The position numbers and the translations under genes were made by a program. The notes beneath the pieces are model-generated. The model had not been told where the DNA came from. It saw only the letters and a program-made list of their open reading frames with translations, and searched no databases. Shown here in pieces: positions 16,478-26,085 of a stretch of DNA of 64,000 nt (positions are counted from its first letter, which is position 1; each line of letters begins with the position of its first letter). Source of the stretch: Pseudotamlana agarivorans (lineage in GTDB: Bacteria; Bacteroidota; Bacteroidia; Flavobacteriales; Flavobacteriaceae); the NCBI RefSeq assembly GCF_018860245.1, contig NZ_JAHKPD010000001.1, positions 45,420 to 109,419 of the forward strand, given 5' to 3'.

Positions 16478-18390
16478 TATAATTTCTTTTTTATTAATGC
16501 TATTTTTGAGTTGTCTAGTTGTGCTACTTTTTTATAAAAATTTCTGAATGCACTATAATCTTCCTTAGGAAAATCACCATCGTTAACTATGAATTCGCGC
16601 TTATAAACGAGCGTGTTTTCATTTTTTTCTTCTAATTCAACTTTATAACTTCCAAATTTATTTTCGATTAGCGCATTATTGGGTTTTGCTTCAATTTGAT
16701 AGCCTGCAGGAAGTTTTATTTCAACCTCATCAACATCTTTAAAACCTCTACTTATTTTAAGTGGCCATTTTCGGTTTCTATACCTATCTGGAATCTCTGT
16801 GTTTCTATTCACCGCATTTAAGGTAAGCAACAGGCGGTCTCCTATTTTTTTAGCATAACCTCCTGCCTGAAAATTGATATCTTCTATAAATTCTGCAGTT
16901 GACTTGTTGTTTTCAATATGCATGTTATCAATGGCCATGCGATTAAGGTATTTCCAACGATTTTTATAAGCTTTGTCTAACTCACGCTTGGTTTCAACTT
17001 CTAAATTATATTTATCGCCATACTGAATTCCTTTTGAAATCACTTTTACCTTTGCAGAGATTCCTCCATCGTTTTGCACTTCGTATTGCGCTTTAATGGT
17101 TTGAAAATTCTCTTCAACGGTGTATTTTTTTGTGTGTTTAATTTGTGCTCCTTCAGGCGTAATCACTAAAACATCTCTATCATCTGTAAAAACACCAATA
17201 AATCCGAAAGGCAGTTTTTGACTCGTACATTCTAACCAAACATCTTCACCTTCCGTAGGAATATTTAGAATAACATGATTCCCTTGCATGGAAGCAAAAT
17301 CGGGTTCGAAACTACGTTGGGATGCCCTAGCATAAACCACCGTGTAATTAGACTTAATACCTACAGCCTGCAAAAGTGCCAACGTATAATTTGTTAACCC
17401 TTTACAATCGCCATATCCCAAAGCATCAACTTCTGAAGCGTTAAAGGGTTTCCAACCACCAATACCTACTTGAACACCTATATAACGGGATTTATTCTGA
17501 ACATATTCGTATATTTTTTTAGCTTTAGAAAGATCGTCTGGCTCATCTTTTACCAGCTCCTGCATTTTGATTTTTGTAGCTTCAGACAAATCATGAGTGT
17601 CTTTAATTAAATCGTGATACATCCATTTTCCAAAGTCATTCCAATTTTCAACTTTTGTTTGCACACCCTCCAATTGAAATTCTGTAGAGCGTACCAGAAC
17701 CATCGGGGCAATATCAAAAAAACCAGGACTATAATCTTCCTGTTTGAATGCCTCAATATTTTTAACTTCAAAATAAATTTCACCATCACCTACTTCCTTT
17801 TCTAAATTGAAATTCTCGAAGTTCTTTTCCTTTGACTTAATGTTTATATGCTCAGGATAAGTAATCCTATAGCTGCTCTTTTCTACACTTACCAAATAAT
17901 CTTTTACCGGCATAAACGACCGAATAAAAGCGGTGTTTTTATTTACAATTTCATAATTAAATTCTACTGTATAAGGATACTTTATGGGCGTGTAGTTATA
18001 ATATTTTACACGAGAATCTGAATAAAGTGTACCACCAGGAACAGCGCTTACATCCTTAAAATCATTTTCCTTTATTTTATCAATGAGAATTCCTGAGGCA
18101 TTATAGATTGACACTTTTAGGTCCTTAATTTTAATATTAGGATCATAATAGACATGTGCATCGACATGCCTGTCTCCCCTTTTATTTAAAACAGTGATGA
18201 TTTTTCTACCTTGAACATGCATTTCGGATTCTGAATCTATTATTACAGATTGTTCATTTAGTCGAATAACCGCATTAGAATTGGCTGAAAGCTCACTAGG
18301 AATAGTGATTACTGGGTATAGATTTTCTTGGCCGAAAACCAGCATAGTAGTGAATAGAATACAAATATTCACAGAGAATTTTAAATTCAT
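16477..18390 (-). CDS. DUF3857/transglutaminase-like protein, catalytic residues mostly present
   Basis: A 637-residue exported protein with signal peptide (FSVNICILFTTMLVFGQ), an N-terminal DUF3857 domain, a transglutaminase core and a C-terminal beta region. The core has Cys329 in GYGDCKGL and His372 in GNHVIL. The third triad position is Glu387 (WLECTSQ) where Asp is usual. Transglutaminase-like enzymes of this type are probably periplasmic peptidases or amide transferases; the substrate is unknown. It overlaps by one base with a degenerate paralogue downstream, which suggests an obligate pair. It follows the YdjM-like gene after a 76-base gap. Confidence 0.85.
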   Translation of the reverse strand: MNLKFSVNICILFTTMLVFGQENLYPVITIPSELSANSNAVIRLNEQSVIIDSESEMHVQGRKIITVLNKRGDRHVDAHVYYDPNIKIKDLKVSIYNASGILIDKIKENDFKDVSAVPGGTLYSDSRVKYYNYTPIKYPYTVEFNYEIVNKNTAFIRSFMPVKDYLVSVEKSSYRITYPEHINIKSKEKNFENFNLEKEVGDGEIYFEVKNIEAFKQEDYSPGFFDIAPMVLVRSTEFQLEGVQTKVENWNDFGKWMYHDLIKDTHDLSEATKIKMQELVKDEPDDLSKAKKIYEYVQNKSRYIGVQVGIGGWKPFNASEVDALGYGDCKGLTNYTLALLQAVGIKSNYTVVYARASQRSFEPDFASMQGNHVILNIPTEGEDVWLECTSQKLPFGFIGVFTDDRDVLVITPEGAQIKHTKKYTVEENFQTIKAQYEVQNDGGISAKVKVISKGIQYGDKYNLEVETKRELDKAYKNRWKYLNRMAIDNMHIENNKSTAEFIEDINFQAGGYAKKIGDRLLLTLNAVNRNTEIPDRYRNRKWPLKISRGFKDVDEVEIKLPAGYQIEAKPNNALIENKFGSYKVELEEKNENTLVYKREFIVNDGDFPKEDYSAFRNFYKKVAQLDNSKIALIKKKL

Positions 18391-18466
18391 CTTAGGGCGT
18401 TAGTATGTAAGCATAAATGACAAATGGTTAGTTTATCACAGCTTATTATTTTGAAAAAAATTAATG

Positions 18467-18991
18467 CTACTTTTTTGAGAGATGGTTTCTTAAAATTTTT
18501 CGTACGGCCAATATAAGAAAAACAGGGATAACTATATAAACAAATTCACTGAAAAGCACTTTCAAACCCCACTCTGAAAAAAACCGTTCCACCCCAATAG
18601 GTGATACTTTTATGGGTGTAAACGGAAAGAAATACCGTGAATTATCAAAAGGAATAAAGAAACCAACGCCTTTTCCTCCTGAAGTCATGGCATCTAACAG
18701 GCCATGAGATAAAGTAGCCAGTAAAATTACTACAAACCATATTGCTTTATTCCTCCTACCTAAAGTCACCATAAGAAGGAGCGCCCAAAGAAAGGCAAAC
18801 ACAATAGAATGCGTAAATCCGCGATGCCCTAAAACATGCTCGTATGGAATTCCGAAACGGAATGCGACAACATCAAAATCGGGTAAAATAGTTGAAAATA
18901 TAGCTAAAAGAAGTAACCATTTTAAATCTTTCTGATCTGCTAATTTGGTTATTGCATACCCAACTATACCATGACCAAATATTGACGCCAT
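18467..18991 (-). CDS. YdjM/LexA-regulated-type membrane-bound metal-dependent hydrolase family
   Basis: A 174-residue integral membrane protein with about four hydrophobic segments. The conserved metal-binding pattern of this family is visible: HGIVGYA near the N-terminus, PDFD after the first helix and HVLGHRGFTHS before the second. Family members are annotated as metal-dependent hydrolases from these His/Asp residues; no substrate is known here. Its start shares a base with the dtd stop codon, so it is part of the rsgA-dtd unit. Confidence 0.8.
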   Translation of the reverse strand: MASIFGHGIVGYAITKLADQKDLKWLLLLAIFSTILPDFDVVAFRFGIPYEHVLGHRGFTHSIVFAFLWALLLMVTLGRRNKAIWFVVILLATLSHGLLDAMTSGGKGVGFFIPFDNSRYFFPFTPIKVSPIGVERFFSEWGLKVLFSEFVYIVIPVFLILAVRKILRNHLSKK

Positions 18992-19443
18992 TATGCTTTA
19001 CTTTTAGAATCTATGATAATAGTTACCGGTCCGTCGTTAAGAAGTTCTACCTTCATATCTGCTCCAAACTGGCCAGTTTGCACGGGTTTCCCTAAATCTT
19101 TATGAAGTTGTTTTACAAAACTTTCATACAATGGAATAGCCACATCTGGCTTTGCTGCTTTGATATAACTTGGGCGATTTCCTTTCTTGGTGGCCGCATG
19201 CAAAGTAAATTGACTCACTACAATAACGTCGCCATCAATATCTTTTATTGAATGATTCATAACGTCTTTGTCGTCTTCAAAAACACGAAGATTCACTATT
19301 TTATTAGTTAGCCATATAATGTCTTCGGCGGTGTCTTCTGAAACTATACCCACAAGAATTAAAAACCCTTGATTGATGTTAGCGACTTTTTCACCAGCAA
19401 TAGTCACACTGGCTTTAGAAACACGTTGAATAACTATTTTCAT
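18991..19443 (-). CDS. dtd: D-aminoacyl-tRNA deacylase
   Basis: Hydrolyses D-amino acids mischarged on tRNA, a chiral proofreading step. At 150 residues it has exact family length. The two signature motifs are SQFTLHAATKKGNRPSY (catalytic Thr region) and the C-terminal DGPVTIIID that carries the Gly-cisPro element. It overlaps rsgA by four bases (ATGA type) upstream and the YdjM-like gene by one base downstream, so the three are translationally coupled. Confidence 0.95.
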   Translation of the reverse strand: MKIVIQRVSKASVTIAGEKVANINQGFLILVGIVSEDTAEDIIWLTNKIVNLRVFEDDKDVMNHSIKDIDGDVIVVSQFTLHAATKKGNRPSYIKAAKPDVAIPLYESFVKQLHKDLGKPVQTGQFGADMKVELLNDGPVTIIIDSKSKA

Positions 19444-20390
19444 TCTTTATCCCAAATATCGGTTCTGTAGTGTTCATCTTCACCTTCAATAATTTGTAAA
19501 TAACTACGATAACGCGAGTATTCTAACTCATCATTATCTAAGGCTTTTTTTACAGCGCAATGGGGTTCTTTAACATGGAGGCAGTTATTAAACTTACAAT
19601 CTTGTTTTAGTTTGAAAATTTCAGGAAAGTAATCACCAACCTCTTCTTTATCCATATCAACAACACCAAAACCTTTAATACCTGGAGTGTCTATTATCTT
19701 AGCTCCAAAATCTAAATCGAACATTTCAGCAAATGTCGTGGTATGTTGCCCTTGCATGTGCTGAGAGGAAATGGCCTTCGTTTTAATATTTAAAGTTGGC
19801 TCAATAGCATTAACAAGGGTTGATTTCCCTACTCCAGAATGTCCTGAAAACATACTCACTTTATCTTTCATGAGCGTCTTAACCTTATCGATATTCTTGC
19901 CTGTTACCGCAGAAACACCAATACATTCATAGCCTATTTTCCTATAAATATGCGCCAGGTATCTTACCTCATCTAGCGTCTCCTTATCGTATACATCTAT
20001 TTTATTGAAAAGTAAAACAGTTTTAATCGAATAAGCTTCTGCCGTTACCAAAAAGCGATCTATAAAGCTACTTAAGGTAGGCGGATTATTAATGGTAATC
20101 ATTAAAAAAACCTGATCTAAATTCGCTGCAATAATATGCGTTTGCTTGGACAGGTTAACCGATTTTCTAACAATATAATTGCTTCTATCATGAATATTAT
20201 GAATGACCCCAGATTCCTGATTGTTATCTGTTTCTAATTCAAAATCGACAAGATCACCAACGGCTATTGGATTGGTACTTTTTATACCTTTTAAGCGGAA
20301 TTTTCCTTTTATACGACACTCATAGGTATGCCCTAATTCATTTTTTACCGTGTACCAGCTGCCTGTAGATTTGTATACTTGTCCTGTCAT
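19440..20390 (-). CDS. rsgA: Ribosome small subunit-dependent GTPase RsgA
   Basis: Circularly permuted GTPase that checks late 30S subunit assembly. The 316-residue protein shows an N-terminal OB-fold, then G motifs in permuted order: NKID (G4), SGHSGVGKSTLVNAI (P-loop G1), and DTPG (G3). A C-terminal zinc knuckle follows, CKFNNCLHVKEPHCAV, whose Cys and His residues bind zinc. It is the first gene of a leftward group that continues through dtd and the YdjM-like gene. The 216-base gap upstream is AT-rich and contains only the putA terminator. Confidence 0.95.
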   Translation of the reverse strand: MTGQVYKSTGSWYTVKNELGHTYECRIKGKFRLKGIKSTNPIAVGDLVDFELETDNNQESGVIHNIHDRSNYIVRKSVNLSKQTHIIAANLDQVFLMITINNPPTLSSFIDRFLVTAEAYSIKTVLLFNKIDVYDKETLDEVRYLAHIYRKIGYECIGVSAVTGKNIDKVKTLMKDKVSMFSGHSGVGKSTLVNAIEPTLNIKTKAISSQHMQGQHTTTFAEMFDLDFGAKIIDTPGIKGFGVVDMDKEEVGDYFPEIFKLKQDCKFNNCLHVKEPHCAVKKALDNDELEYSRYRSYLQIIEGEDEHYRTDIWDKE

Positions 20391-20538
20391 TTATAAACTC
20401 TATTATACCAATTTAACTGTGTAATGTCGTATTTTTAATTTGAATTATATGCGGTATTATATGGTTAAATATGGTATTACTGCAAATTAACAACTTTTAA
20501 GCTTAAGAAATAACAATAATCTTTCCTTATCGCTGTTC

Positions 20539-20569
20539 AAAAAAAAAACCTCGAAACAGGGTTTCGAGG
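20539..20569 (-). terminator. Intrinsic terminator after the proline catabolism gene
   Basis: A perfect 9-bp stem (CCTCGAAAC / GTTTCGAGG) with a 3-base loop, followed on the minus strand by ten U residues. It lies 38 bases beyond the stop of the fused proline dehydrogenase gene. Confidence 0.93.
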
Positions 20570-20606
20570 TTTTACTATAAATTTTGACTTTAATTATAAA
20601 GTCTTT

Positions 20607-23600
20607 TTATTCATAAAATCTAGGTTTCTCATTTGGGTTATACTCAGCACCCATTAAGTTACCATAACGGTGGTAGTTATGAGAATAACTCTGCTCAATT
20701 AAATAATTAAGCAATTCTATACGTCCGCTATTTCTTGGTTCGTCTTTATATACATGAATGGCATTTTGATGACATCTAATTAAGAAGTGATCTGATAAAA
20801 CCCCCAAAGTTCTTACACAGGTAAAATCTTTAGGATGGTGCTTTAAAGCATTTCCACAGGTATCCTTAACTACAGGAATGTTTAAAAATTCTGCGATGTA
20901 CTCAATTTTATCAATATGCTTTTGCGGCGTGTGTACATCGTAAAACAATAAAATTTCCTTGTACGTATTGTAACTACAAATATTAGATTGACCACGTAGA
21001 TTTACATAATCTATTTTTTTACTAAACAAGGCGTCGTACCATTTTTGATAATCGGCTTTCCAGTCGGTAACCTTAGAGTTAATATTAGTAAACTGAAGCA
21101 CATAATTAATACCACCGGCTTTCATACCAAAACCAAAGCAAGAGGCTTTAATCCCCCCAAAAGGCTGTCTTTCTACAATAGCTCCAGTTGTAGACCTGTT
21201 AACATATTTATTACCAGCTTCTATATGTGTGTTCCAATACTCGATTTCATTGTGATCTAGAGATTCTAAACCAGCTGTTAATCCATAATCTACATTATTA
21301 GCAATATTAACAGCATCTTCTAAATCCTTAGCCTTTACTACTGATAGTATAGGCCCGAACAATTCATTTTGATACGGATAATCATCGGTAGTTACGTTCC
21401 AAATAATCCCAGGTGTTAACATGTGATTTCCGTTTAATTTAGGTTTTACTAACCATTGATCGTCCGGCGTGTTACGAATAACATGTTTTAACTTCTCTGA
21501 TAACTGTACAGCTAAGGGGCCAATTTCAGTAGAATAATCCCAAGGATTTCCAAACGTTTTACTTTTGGCCGAATCTTTTAAAAGCGCTTTAAACTCTTTA
21601 TCGCCAAACACATCTTCGGTTAAAATCAACAATGAGGTCGCAGAGCATTTTTGCCCAGCATTACCAAAGGCAGACTGCACAATATTTATAGCAGCTTGTT
21701 CTTTATCGGCTAAACTGGTTACTATCGTACTATTTTTTCCGCCCGTTTCGGCATATAAATTTAACTGCGGATTTCTTTCTAATAAGAAGTGTGCCGTGTC
21801 TGTTCCTCCCGTTAAAATAACAGCATCAAAAATATTACCAGTACTTAGAAAGTCATCAAGAATGGCTTCTTCACAAGGTAAAAAGTATAAGGCATCTTTA
21901 GGAATTCCAGCTTCCCATAAACATTTGCAAACTAAATAGGAACAAGCAGAAGCATTAGTAGAAGGCTTTAAAATCACCTTTTTACCGGCCGCTAAAGACG
22001 CTAAAGCGCCACCAATAGGAATGGCAATAGGGAAATTCCATGGCGACAACACCAAGTTAACACCTACATCGTCACTAGTGAATTCTTTAGCTATATCTAG
22101 AGCACTTTCGGCGTAAAAGTTAGCGAAATCAATCGCTTCAGAAACCTCAACATCAACTTCTTTAACGGTTTTACCTAATTCCGCTACAGCGACACCTATT
22201 AAATCTGCTCTGCTTTTTTCTATTTCTACCGCAGCTTTTTTCAATAACTCTGCTCTTTTTTCTACGGAATAATCTTGCCATTCACTGGTATTATCAATGG
22301 CTTTTTGATAATCTTCCTTAATAGACATTTCGTAATCCCATGGTGGCGTACCAGACCAGTTATTTACTTTTACTGTATATCTCTCATTATTATCTAAATC
22401 GCCAACAACAGGAACTGTTTTTCCAATAATATTTTCTGGTGTTTCCCAATCGGTTCTAATTTTTTGAGCCCATTCAATATTCTGTGGCAAGTTCCAATCG
22501 GTGTTAGGTACATTATGAAAACCTTCCATAATTTGAGGCACTTCTGTATTTCTGTCCTGTTTTCTATTAGGCGTGGTATCTAAGTTTTGCATCAAAGAAA
22601 GTGAATACAAAAATTCATCTTTTAACTCATGCCATTTCTCAGACCCAACTTCTAAATCGTAACCTTCCTTTAAAAAGTTTCCAGGTTGCGTTCCTTCATC
22701 TAGTCTTCTTACTAAATAAGCGATAGCTGCATTGTATTGATTTTCTTTAACAGTAGGTGTATATAATAATAAATGTACTTTTTCAGCCAATAAATTATCA
22801 ACGGTTTGATTGGCCATACCTTCTAGCATTTCAAAATCGACACAATCTTCTAATTGATTTTCTTTAACCAAATTTAAAGCATAAGAAATATCGAATATAT
22901 TATGAGATGCTACACCAACATTAACCACCCGCGCTGAATCTGAAGTTAGCATTTCTGCTAAAATTTTCTTGTAATTGGCATCGGTTTCAGGTTTAGTACT
23001 GTAAGTTGCTAATGGCCAATCTTCAATAGAAGATTCTGTCATTTCCATTTCCATATTGGCACCTTTTACTAATCTTACTTTTACACAAGATCCGCCGTTG
23101 TTTACTCTTTTTTGAGCCCAAGTATATAGTTGACGGTAATAGTGAATCATTTCAGGTATATAAGCCTGCAAAACAATACCTGCTCTAATATTTTTATAGG
23201 CTGGCAAGGATAAGGTTTTCATAAAAACATCGAATGTTATTTGCAAATCCTTGTACTCCTCCATATCCAAGTTTACAAACTTTTGAACACCTGTTTCCTT
23301 TTCAATCCTTAAAATTTCATCGTAAAACATAGCCAGTCTGATGGATAGTTTTTCAACAGTGTCTTCGTGTGCTAGGGATGAAATTTGAGAAAAAATGGTT
23401 GAAATCTTAATTGAGATGTAATTCACATCCTTTCTATTTAACAGGGCCAAATATCCTAAAATTCTTTTCTGAGCTTCATCTTCACCAATTAAGGCTTCAC
23501 CAATAAGGTTTACATTTAATGTAATCTTCTGTTCTTTTCGTTTTTGAGCATGCTTTTTAAACTTTTTACTATTGATAAAAAAAACGACATCACTAGAAGT

Positions 23601-23930
23601 GGCCTGAATTTTTTTAAGCATTATAGACACACTTAACGAAGGCACTACTTTTCCAACGACTGTGAACGACTTTAACAAGGCATTTTCCACTGGAGTAAAC
23701 AAAGATTCGTAATTCTTTTTTGTATTTAACAAGTAGATGACATGACCCGCAACTTTTTTATAATTTTTAGACCTAAAAGCAACATCCATCATCTGGATTA
23801 AAAAGTGCTTGCTTTCGGGTTCGTCTATAATAGTTTTAAGTCGATCTGCAAAAGGATTTTTCTTAGCAGAACCTTGATTTGATTGCAGTTTTTCTGCAAG
23901 CTTCAATGTGTTTTCAGTAGTTCTATCCAT
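20607..23930 (-). CDS. putA: Bifunctional proline dehydrogenase / L-glutamate gamma-semialdehyde dehydrogenase
   Basis: Oxidises proline to glutamate in two steps. The N-terminal half (~1-430) is a FAD-dependent proline dehydrogenase barrel (KVRLVKGANMEMEM, YTPTVKEN, RRLDEGTQPGN region). The middle (~500-990) is an aldehyde dehydrogenase with LSPWNFPIAIPIGG, ETGGKNS and the catalytic Cys in NAGQKCSATS. A ~120-residue C-terminal tail follows. No N-terminal DNA-binding domain is present, so it is not a PutA-type autorepressor. The start at 23930 (MDRTTENTLKLAEKL) is preferred to an upstream in-frame TTG. A perfect 8-bp hairpin (23949-23970) precedes the start. Single gene with its own terminator. 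Confidence 0.93.
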   Translation of the reverse strand: MDRTTENTLKLAEKLQSNQGSAKKNPFADRLKTIIDEPESKHFLIQMMDVAFRSKNYKKVAGHVIYLLNTKKNYESLFTPVENALLKSFTVVGKVVPSLSVSIMLKKIQATSSDVVFFINSKKFKKHAQKRKEQKITLNVNLIGEALIGEDEAQKRILGYLALLNRKDVNYISIKISTIFSQISSLAHEDTVEKLSIRLAMFYDEILRIEKETGVQKFVNLDMEEYKDLQITFDVFMKTLSLPAYKNIRAGIVLQAYIPEMIHYYRQLYTWAQKRVNNGGSCVKVRLVKGANMEMEMTESSIEDWPLATYSTKPETDANYKKILAEMLTSDSARVVNVGVASHNIFDISYALNLVKENQLEDCVDFEMLEGMANQTVDNLLAEKVHLLLYTPTVKENQYNAAIAYLVRRLDEGTQPGNFLKEGYDLEVGSEKWHELKDEFLYSLSLMQNLDTTPNRKQDRNTEVPQIMEGFHNVPNTDWNLPQNIEWAQKIRTDWETPENIIGKTVPVVGDLDNNERYTVKVNNWSGTPPWDYEMSIKEDYQKAIDNTSEWQDYSVEKRAELLKKAAVEIEKSRADLIGVAVAELGKTVKEVDVEVSEAIDFANFYAESALDIAKEFTSDDVGVNLVLSPWNFPIAIPIGGALASLAAGKKVILKPSTNASACSYLVCKCLWEAGIPKDALYFLPCEEAILDDFLSTGNIFDAVILTGGTDTAHFLLERNPQLNLYAETGGKNSTIVTSLADKEQAAINIVQSAFGNAGQKCSATSLLILTEDVFGDKEFKALLKDSAKSKTFGNPWDYSTEIGPLAVQLSEKLKHVIRNTPDDQWLVKPKLNGNHMLTPGIIWNVTTDDYPYQNELFGPILSVVKAKDLEDAVNIANNVDYGLTAGLESLDHNEIEYWNTHIEAGNKYVNRSTTGAIVERQPFGGIKASCFGFGMKAGGINYVLQFTNINSKVTDWKADYQKWYDALFSKKIDYVNLRGQSNICSYNTYKEILLFYDVHTPQKHIDKIEYIAEFLNIPVVKDTCGNALKHHPKDFTCVRTLGVLSDHFLIRCHQNAIHVYKDEPRNSGRIELLNYLIEQSYSHNYHRYGNLMGAEYNPNEKPRFYE

Positions 23931-24320
23931 ATAATTTATCAATTTAAAAAATTGGCGACAAAGCCAATTTAAGATGATGGTTATTTAGAATAAGGTTCTT
24001 AGATTTTATAAAGTACATATTCTAATATGACCAACCTAAGCTCTCAGACCGCAAATAAATAACTTTTACGATTAAGATATTAACCCGAAAGAAAATATTA
24101 ACAAAACTTTAAATATACTAATAAATATGAAAGCGAAAAACGGATTTATTATTCAATATTAAAACATAATAAACTTAAAAACATAACAATTAACAACATT
24201 TTTGAAAGTGAAATTTCAGTAAAAGATTAGATTATAGTTGAGATCTATTTTTTGCTACTGAAAAGTTCTAGACTGAGTATGAGCCGATAGTAGTCCTCAT
24301 TTTTAAAATGAATAGCTCCT
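23931..24320. other. Intergenic region upstream of the proline catabolism gene
   Basis: About 390 AT-rich bases without a credible coding frame. It contains a perfect 8-bp stem (aaattggc / gccaattt, 6-base loop) at 23949-23970, in the 5' untranslated region of the gene to its left, where a regulator or the ribosome could act. No promoter matching the full consensus was found. The rest shows nothing I recognise. Confidence 0.6.
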
Positions 24321-24851
24321 TTAGAACTTCTTCCCTACACCAACACTAAGGTTCCATGAACTATATTCTTCTTTAAAGTCATAGTTAAATGAAGGTAATA
24401 GTAACCAAGATTCACCTAAATCTATTTTATACTCAGTGGTTAAACGGAAAACAAATAAGTCTTTATTACCTTCAAACTCTATAGCTGGACCTGCCATAAC
24501 TCCCCAGTGTTCTGAAAGTTCGTAGCCTGCTATAATACCCACTAAAAAAGCATTCTCTCGATCGAGTTGGTCGTCATTAAAGTCTAATGAGTAATCACCC
24601 AACTCTAAATCCATGACAAAGCCTAAAACCCATTTTTCGTTCAATTCTCTAAAATAATCGATACCAATTGTAAGCACAAAAACAGGACCTTCTTCTTTAC
24701 CATCTTCAAAAGCACTTGGAATATGGGTATAACCAATAACAAAATTGATTTGATTTTTATTCTCACGAACTTCAAATTCACTGTTTTCCTGCGCAGAAAG
24801 TTGTATGACAAAAAAGGAAAAAACAATTAAGGAAAGTAAGACTCTTTTCAT
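24321..24851 (-). CDS. Small outer-membrane beta-barrel-like protein, function unknown
   Basis: Starting at 24851 (MKRVLLSLIVFSFFVIQLSAQ), the protein has a clear signal peptide cut near AQ and about 155 mature residues. The mature part alternates hydrophobic and polar residues in short strands (FVLTIGIDYF, WVLGFVMDLELG, FLVGIIAGYEL, WLLLPSFNYDF) and ends in GVGKKF, with a terminal Phe, as expected of an outer-membrane barrel. I do not recognise a specific family. An in-frame start ten codons upstream would spoil the signal peptide. It stands alone between putA and the aromatic operon. Confidence 0.7.
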   Translation of the reverse strand: MKRVLLSLIVFSFFVIQLSAQENSEFEVRENKNQINFVIGYTHIPSAFEDGKEEGPVFVLTIGIDYFRELNEKWVLGFVMDLELGDYSLDFNDDQLDRENAFLVGIIAGYELSEHWGVMAGPAIEFEGNKDLFVFRLTTEYKIDLGESWLLLPSFNYDFKEEYSSWNLSVGVGKKF

Positions 24852-24936
24852 AATACGTGATTTAAGATAAAAATAGCTCAACTAATTTAATCAAAATACT
24901 TATGAATAAAAAGCTCAAATAAAAGAGATCAGATAT

Positions 24937-24969
24937 AAAAAAAAAGCCCTCCAATTTGGAAGGCTTTTT
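24937..24969 (-). terminator. Intrinsic terminator after the aromatic amino acid operon
   Basis: A stem with AGCC/GGCT outer and TCCA/TGGA inner pairs and one mismatch, followed on the minus strand by nine U residues. It lies 24 bases past the DAHP synthase-chorismate mutase stop. A shorter T run on the other side makes it partly bidirectional. Confidence 0.85.
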
Positions 24970-24992
24970 CTAATATTAGAATCCTAATTTTA

Positions 24993-26075
24993 TTATGATT
25001 GAAGGATTTTTTCTTGGTGATTGATTGATTCTTGGTGAATCGCTTTGAACATTTTTAAAATGAATTCTTCACTTAAGCCAAATTGTTCTCCTTCAATAAC
25101 CATTTTACCTAAAATCTCATTCCAACGTTTTGATTGAAGAACAGCAACGTTCTTATCTTTTTTCAACTGACCAATACCATCGGCAGCTTTCATACGTTTT
25201 CCTAATAATTCTATAATCTGATTATCTACAACGTCAATTTGAGCTCTTAAATTCTCTAAAGCATTGTTATAATCTTCTCCTGCATTTGTTTCTTTTCTAA
25301 TTTTCAAATCTCTCATAATTTGAACTAAAGTAGAAGGTGTTACTTGCTGTGCAGCATCACTCCATGCATTTTCTGGATCGTAATGTGTTTCAATCATTAA
25401 TCCGTCAAAGTTTAAATCTAAAGCCGATTGAGACACATCAAAAATCATATCTCTTTTTCCTGTAATGTGCGACGGATCGTTAATTAAAGGAATGTCTGGG
25501 AATTTATTTTGAAACTCAATAGCTAATTGCCATTCTGGGTTATTTCTATATTTAGTTTTCTCGTAAGTTGAGAAACCTCTATGGATCGCTCCAATGTTTT
25601 TCACGCCTGCTGCATAGATTCTTTCAATACCACCTAACCATAAGGCTAAATCTGGATTTACTGGATTCTTAATTAAAACAGGTTTATCAGTACCCTCCAA
25701 AGCATCTGCAATTTCTTGCATAATAAAAGGACTTACTGTAGAACGTGCACCAATCCATAATAAATCTACATCATGCTCTAAAGCTAATTTTACGTGCGCT
25801 GCGTTTGCAACCTCCGTACAAATTTTCATTCCTGTTTCAGCTTTTACTTTCTGTAACCATTTTAAACCTAAAGCTCCAACACCTTCAAACATTCCTGGAC
25901 GTGTTCTTGGTTTCCAGATTCCTGCTCTAAAATAAGTGACATCAGTATCTTTTAACTCATGTGCAATTTTTAAAACTTGCTCTTCGGTTTCAGCACTACA
26001 TGGTCCTGCAATTACTAGTGGGTGATCTAAATTTAGATCATCTAACCACTTTCTCATTTCTTTGTTGTTTTCCAT
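24993..26075 (-). CDS. Bifunctional DAHP synthase / chorismate mutase
   Basis: A 360-residue fusion: residues ~1-260 are a KDSA-related (type I-beta) 3-deoxy-7-phosphoheptulonate synthase, with VIAGPCSAE, RAGIWKPRTRPG and LINDPSHITGKR; residues ~270-355 are an AroQ-type chorismate mutase (LRAQIDVVDNQIIELLGKR). It thus performs the first shikimate step and the branch step to prephenate. The mutase can also serve as an allosteric domain in such fusions. It is the last gene of the pheA-aminotransferase-tyrA operon (10 bases after tyrA) and ends at an intrinsic terminator. Confidence 0.94.
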   Translation of the reverse strand: MENNKEMRKWLDDLNLDHPLVIAGPCSAETEEQVLKIAHELKDTDVTYFRAGIWKPRTRPGMFEGVGALGLKWLQKVKAETGMKICTEVANAAHVKLALEHDVDLLWIGARSTVSPFIMQEIADALEGTDKPVLIKNPVNPDLALWLGGIERIYAAGVKNIGAIHRGFSTYEKTKYRNNPEWQLAIEFQNKFPDIPLINDPSHITGKRDMIFDVSQSALDLNFDGLMIETHYDPENAWSDAAQQVTPSTLVQIMRDLKIRKETNAGEDYNNALENLRAQIDVVDNQIIELLGKRMKAADGIGQLKKDKNVAVLQSKRWNEILGKMVIEGEQFGLSEEFILKMFKAIHQESINHQEKILQS

Positions 26076-26085
26076 AATTTTACCC

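Noticed and set aside
23931..23942. TTG start four codons upstream of the proline dehydrogenase ATG
   Set aside because: The ATG at 23930 gives the usual N-terminus. The TTG adds no recognisable sequence.
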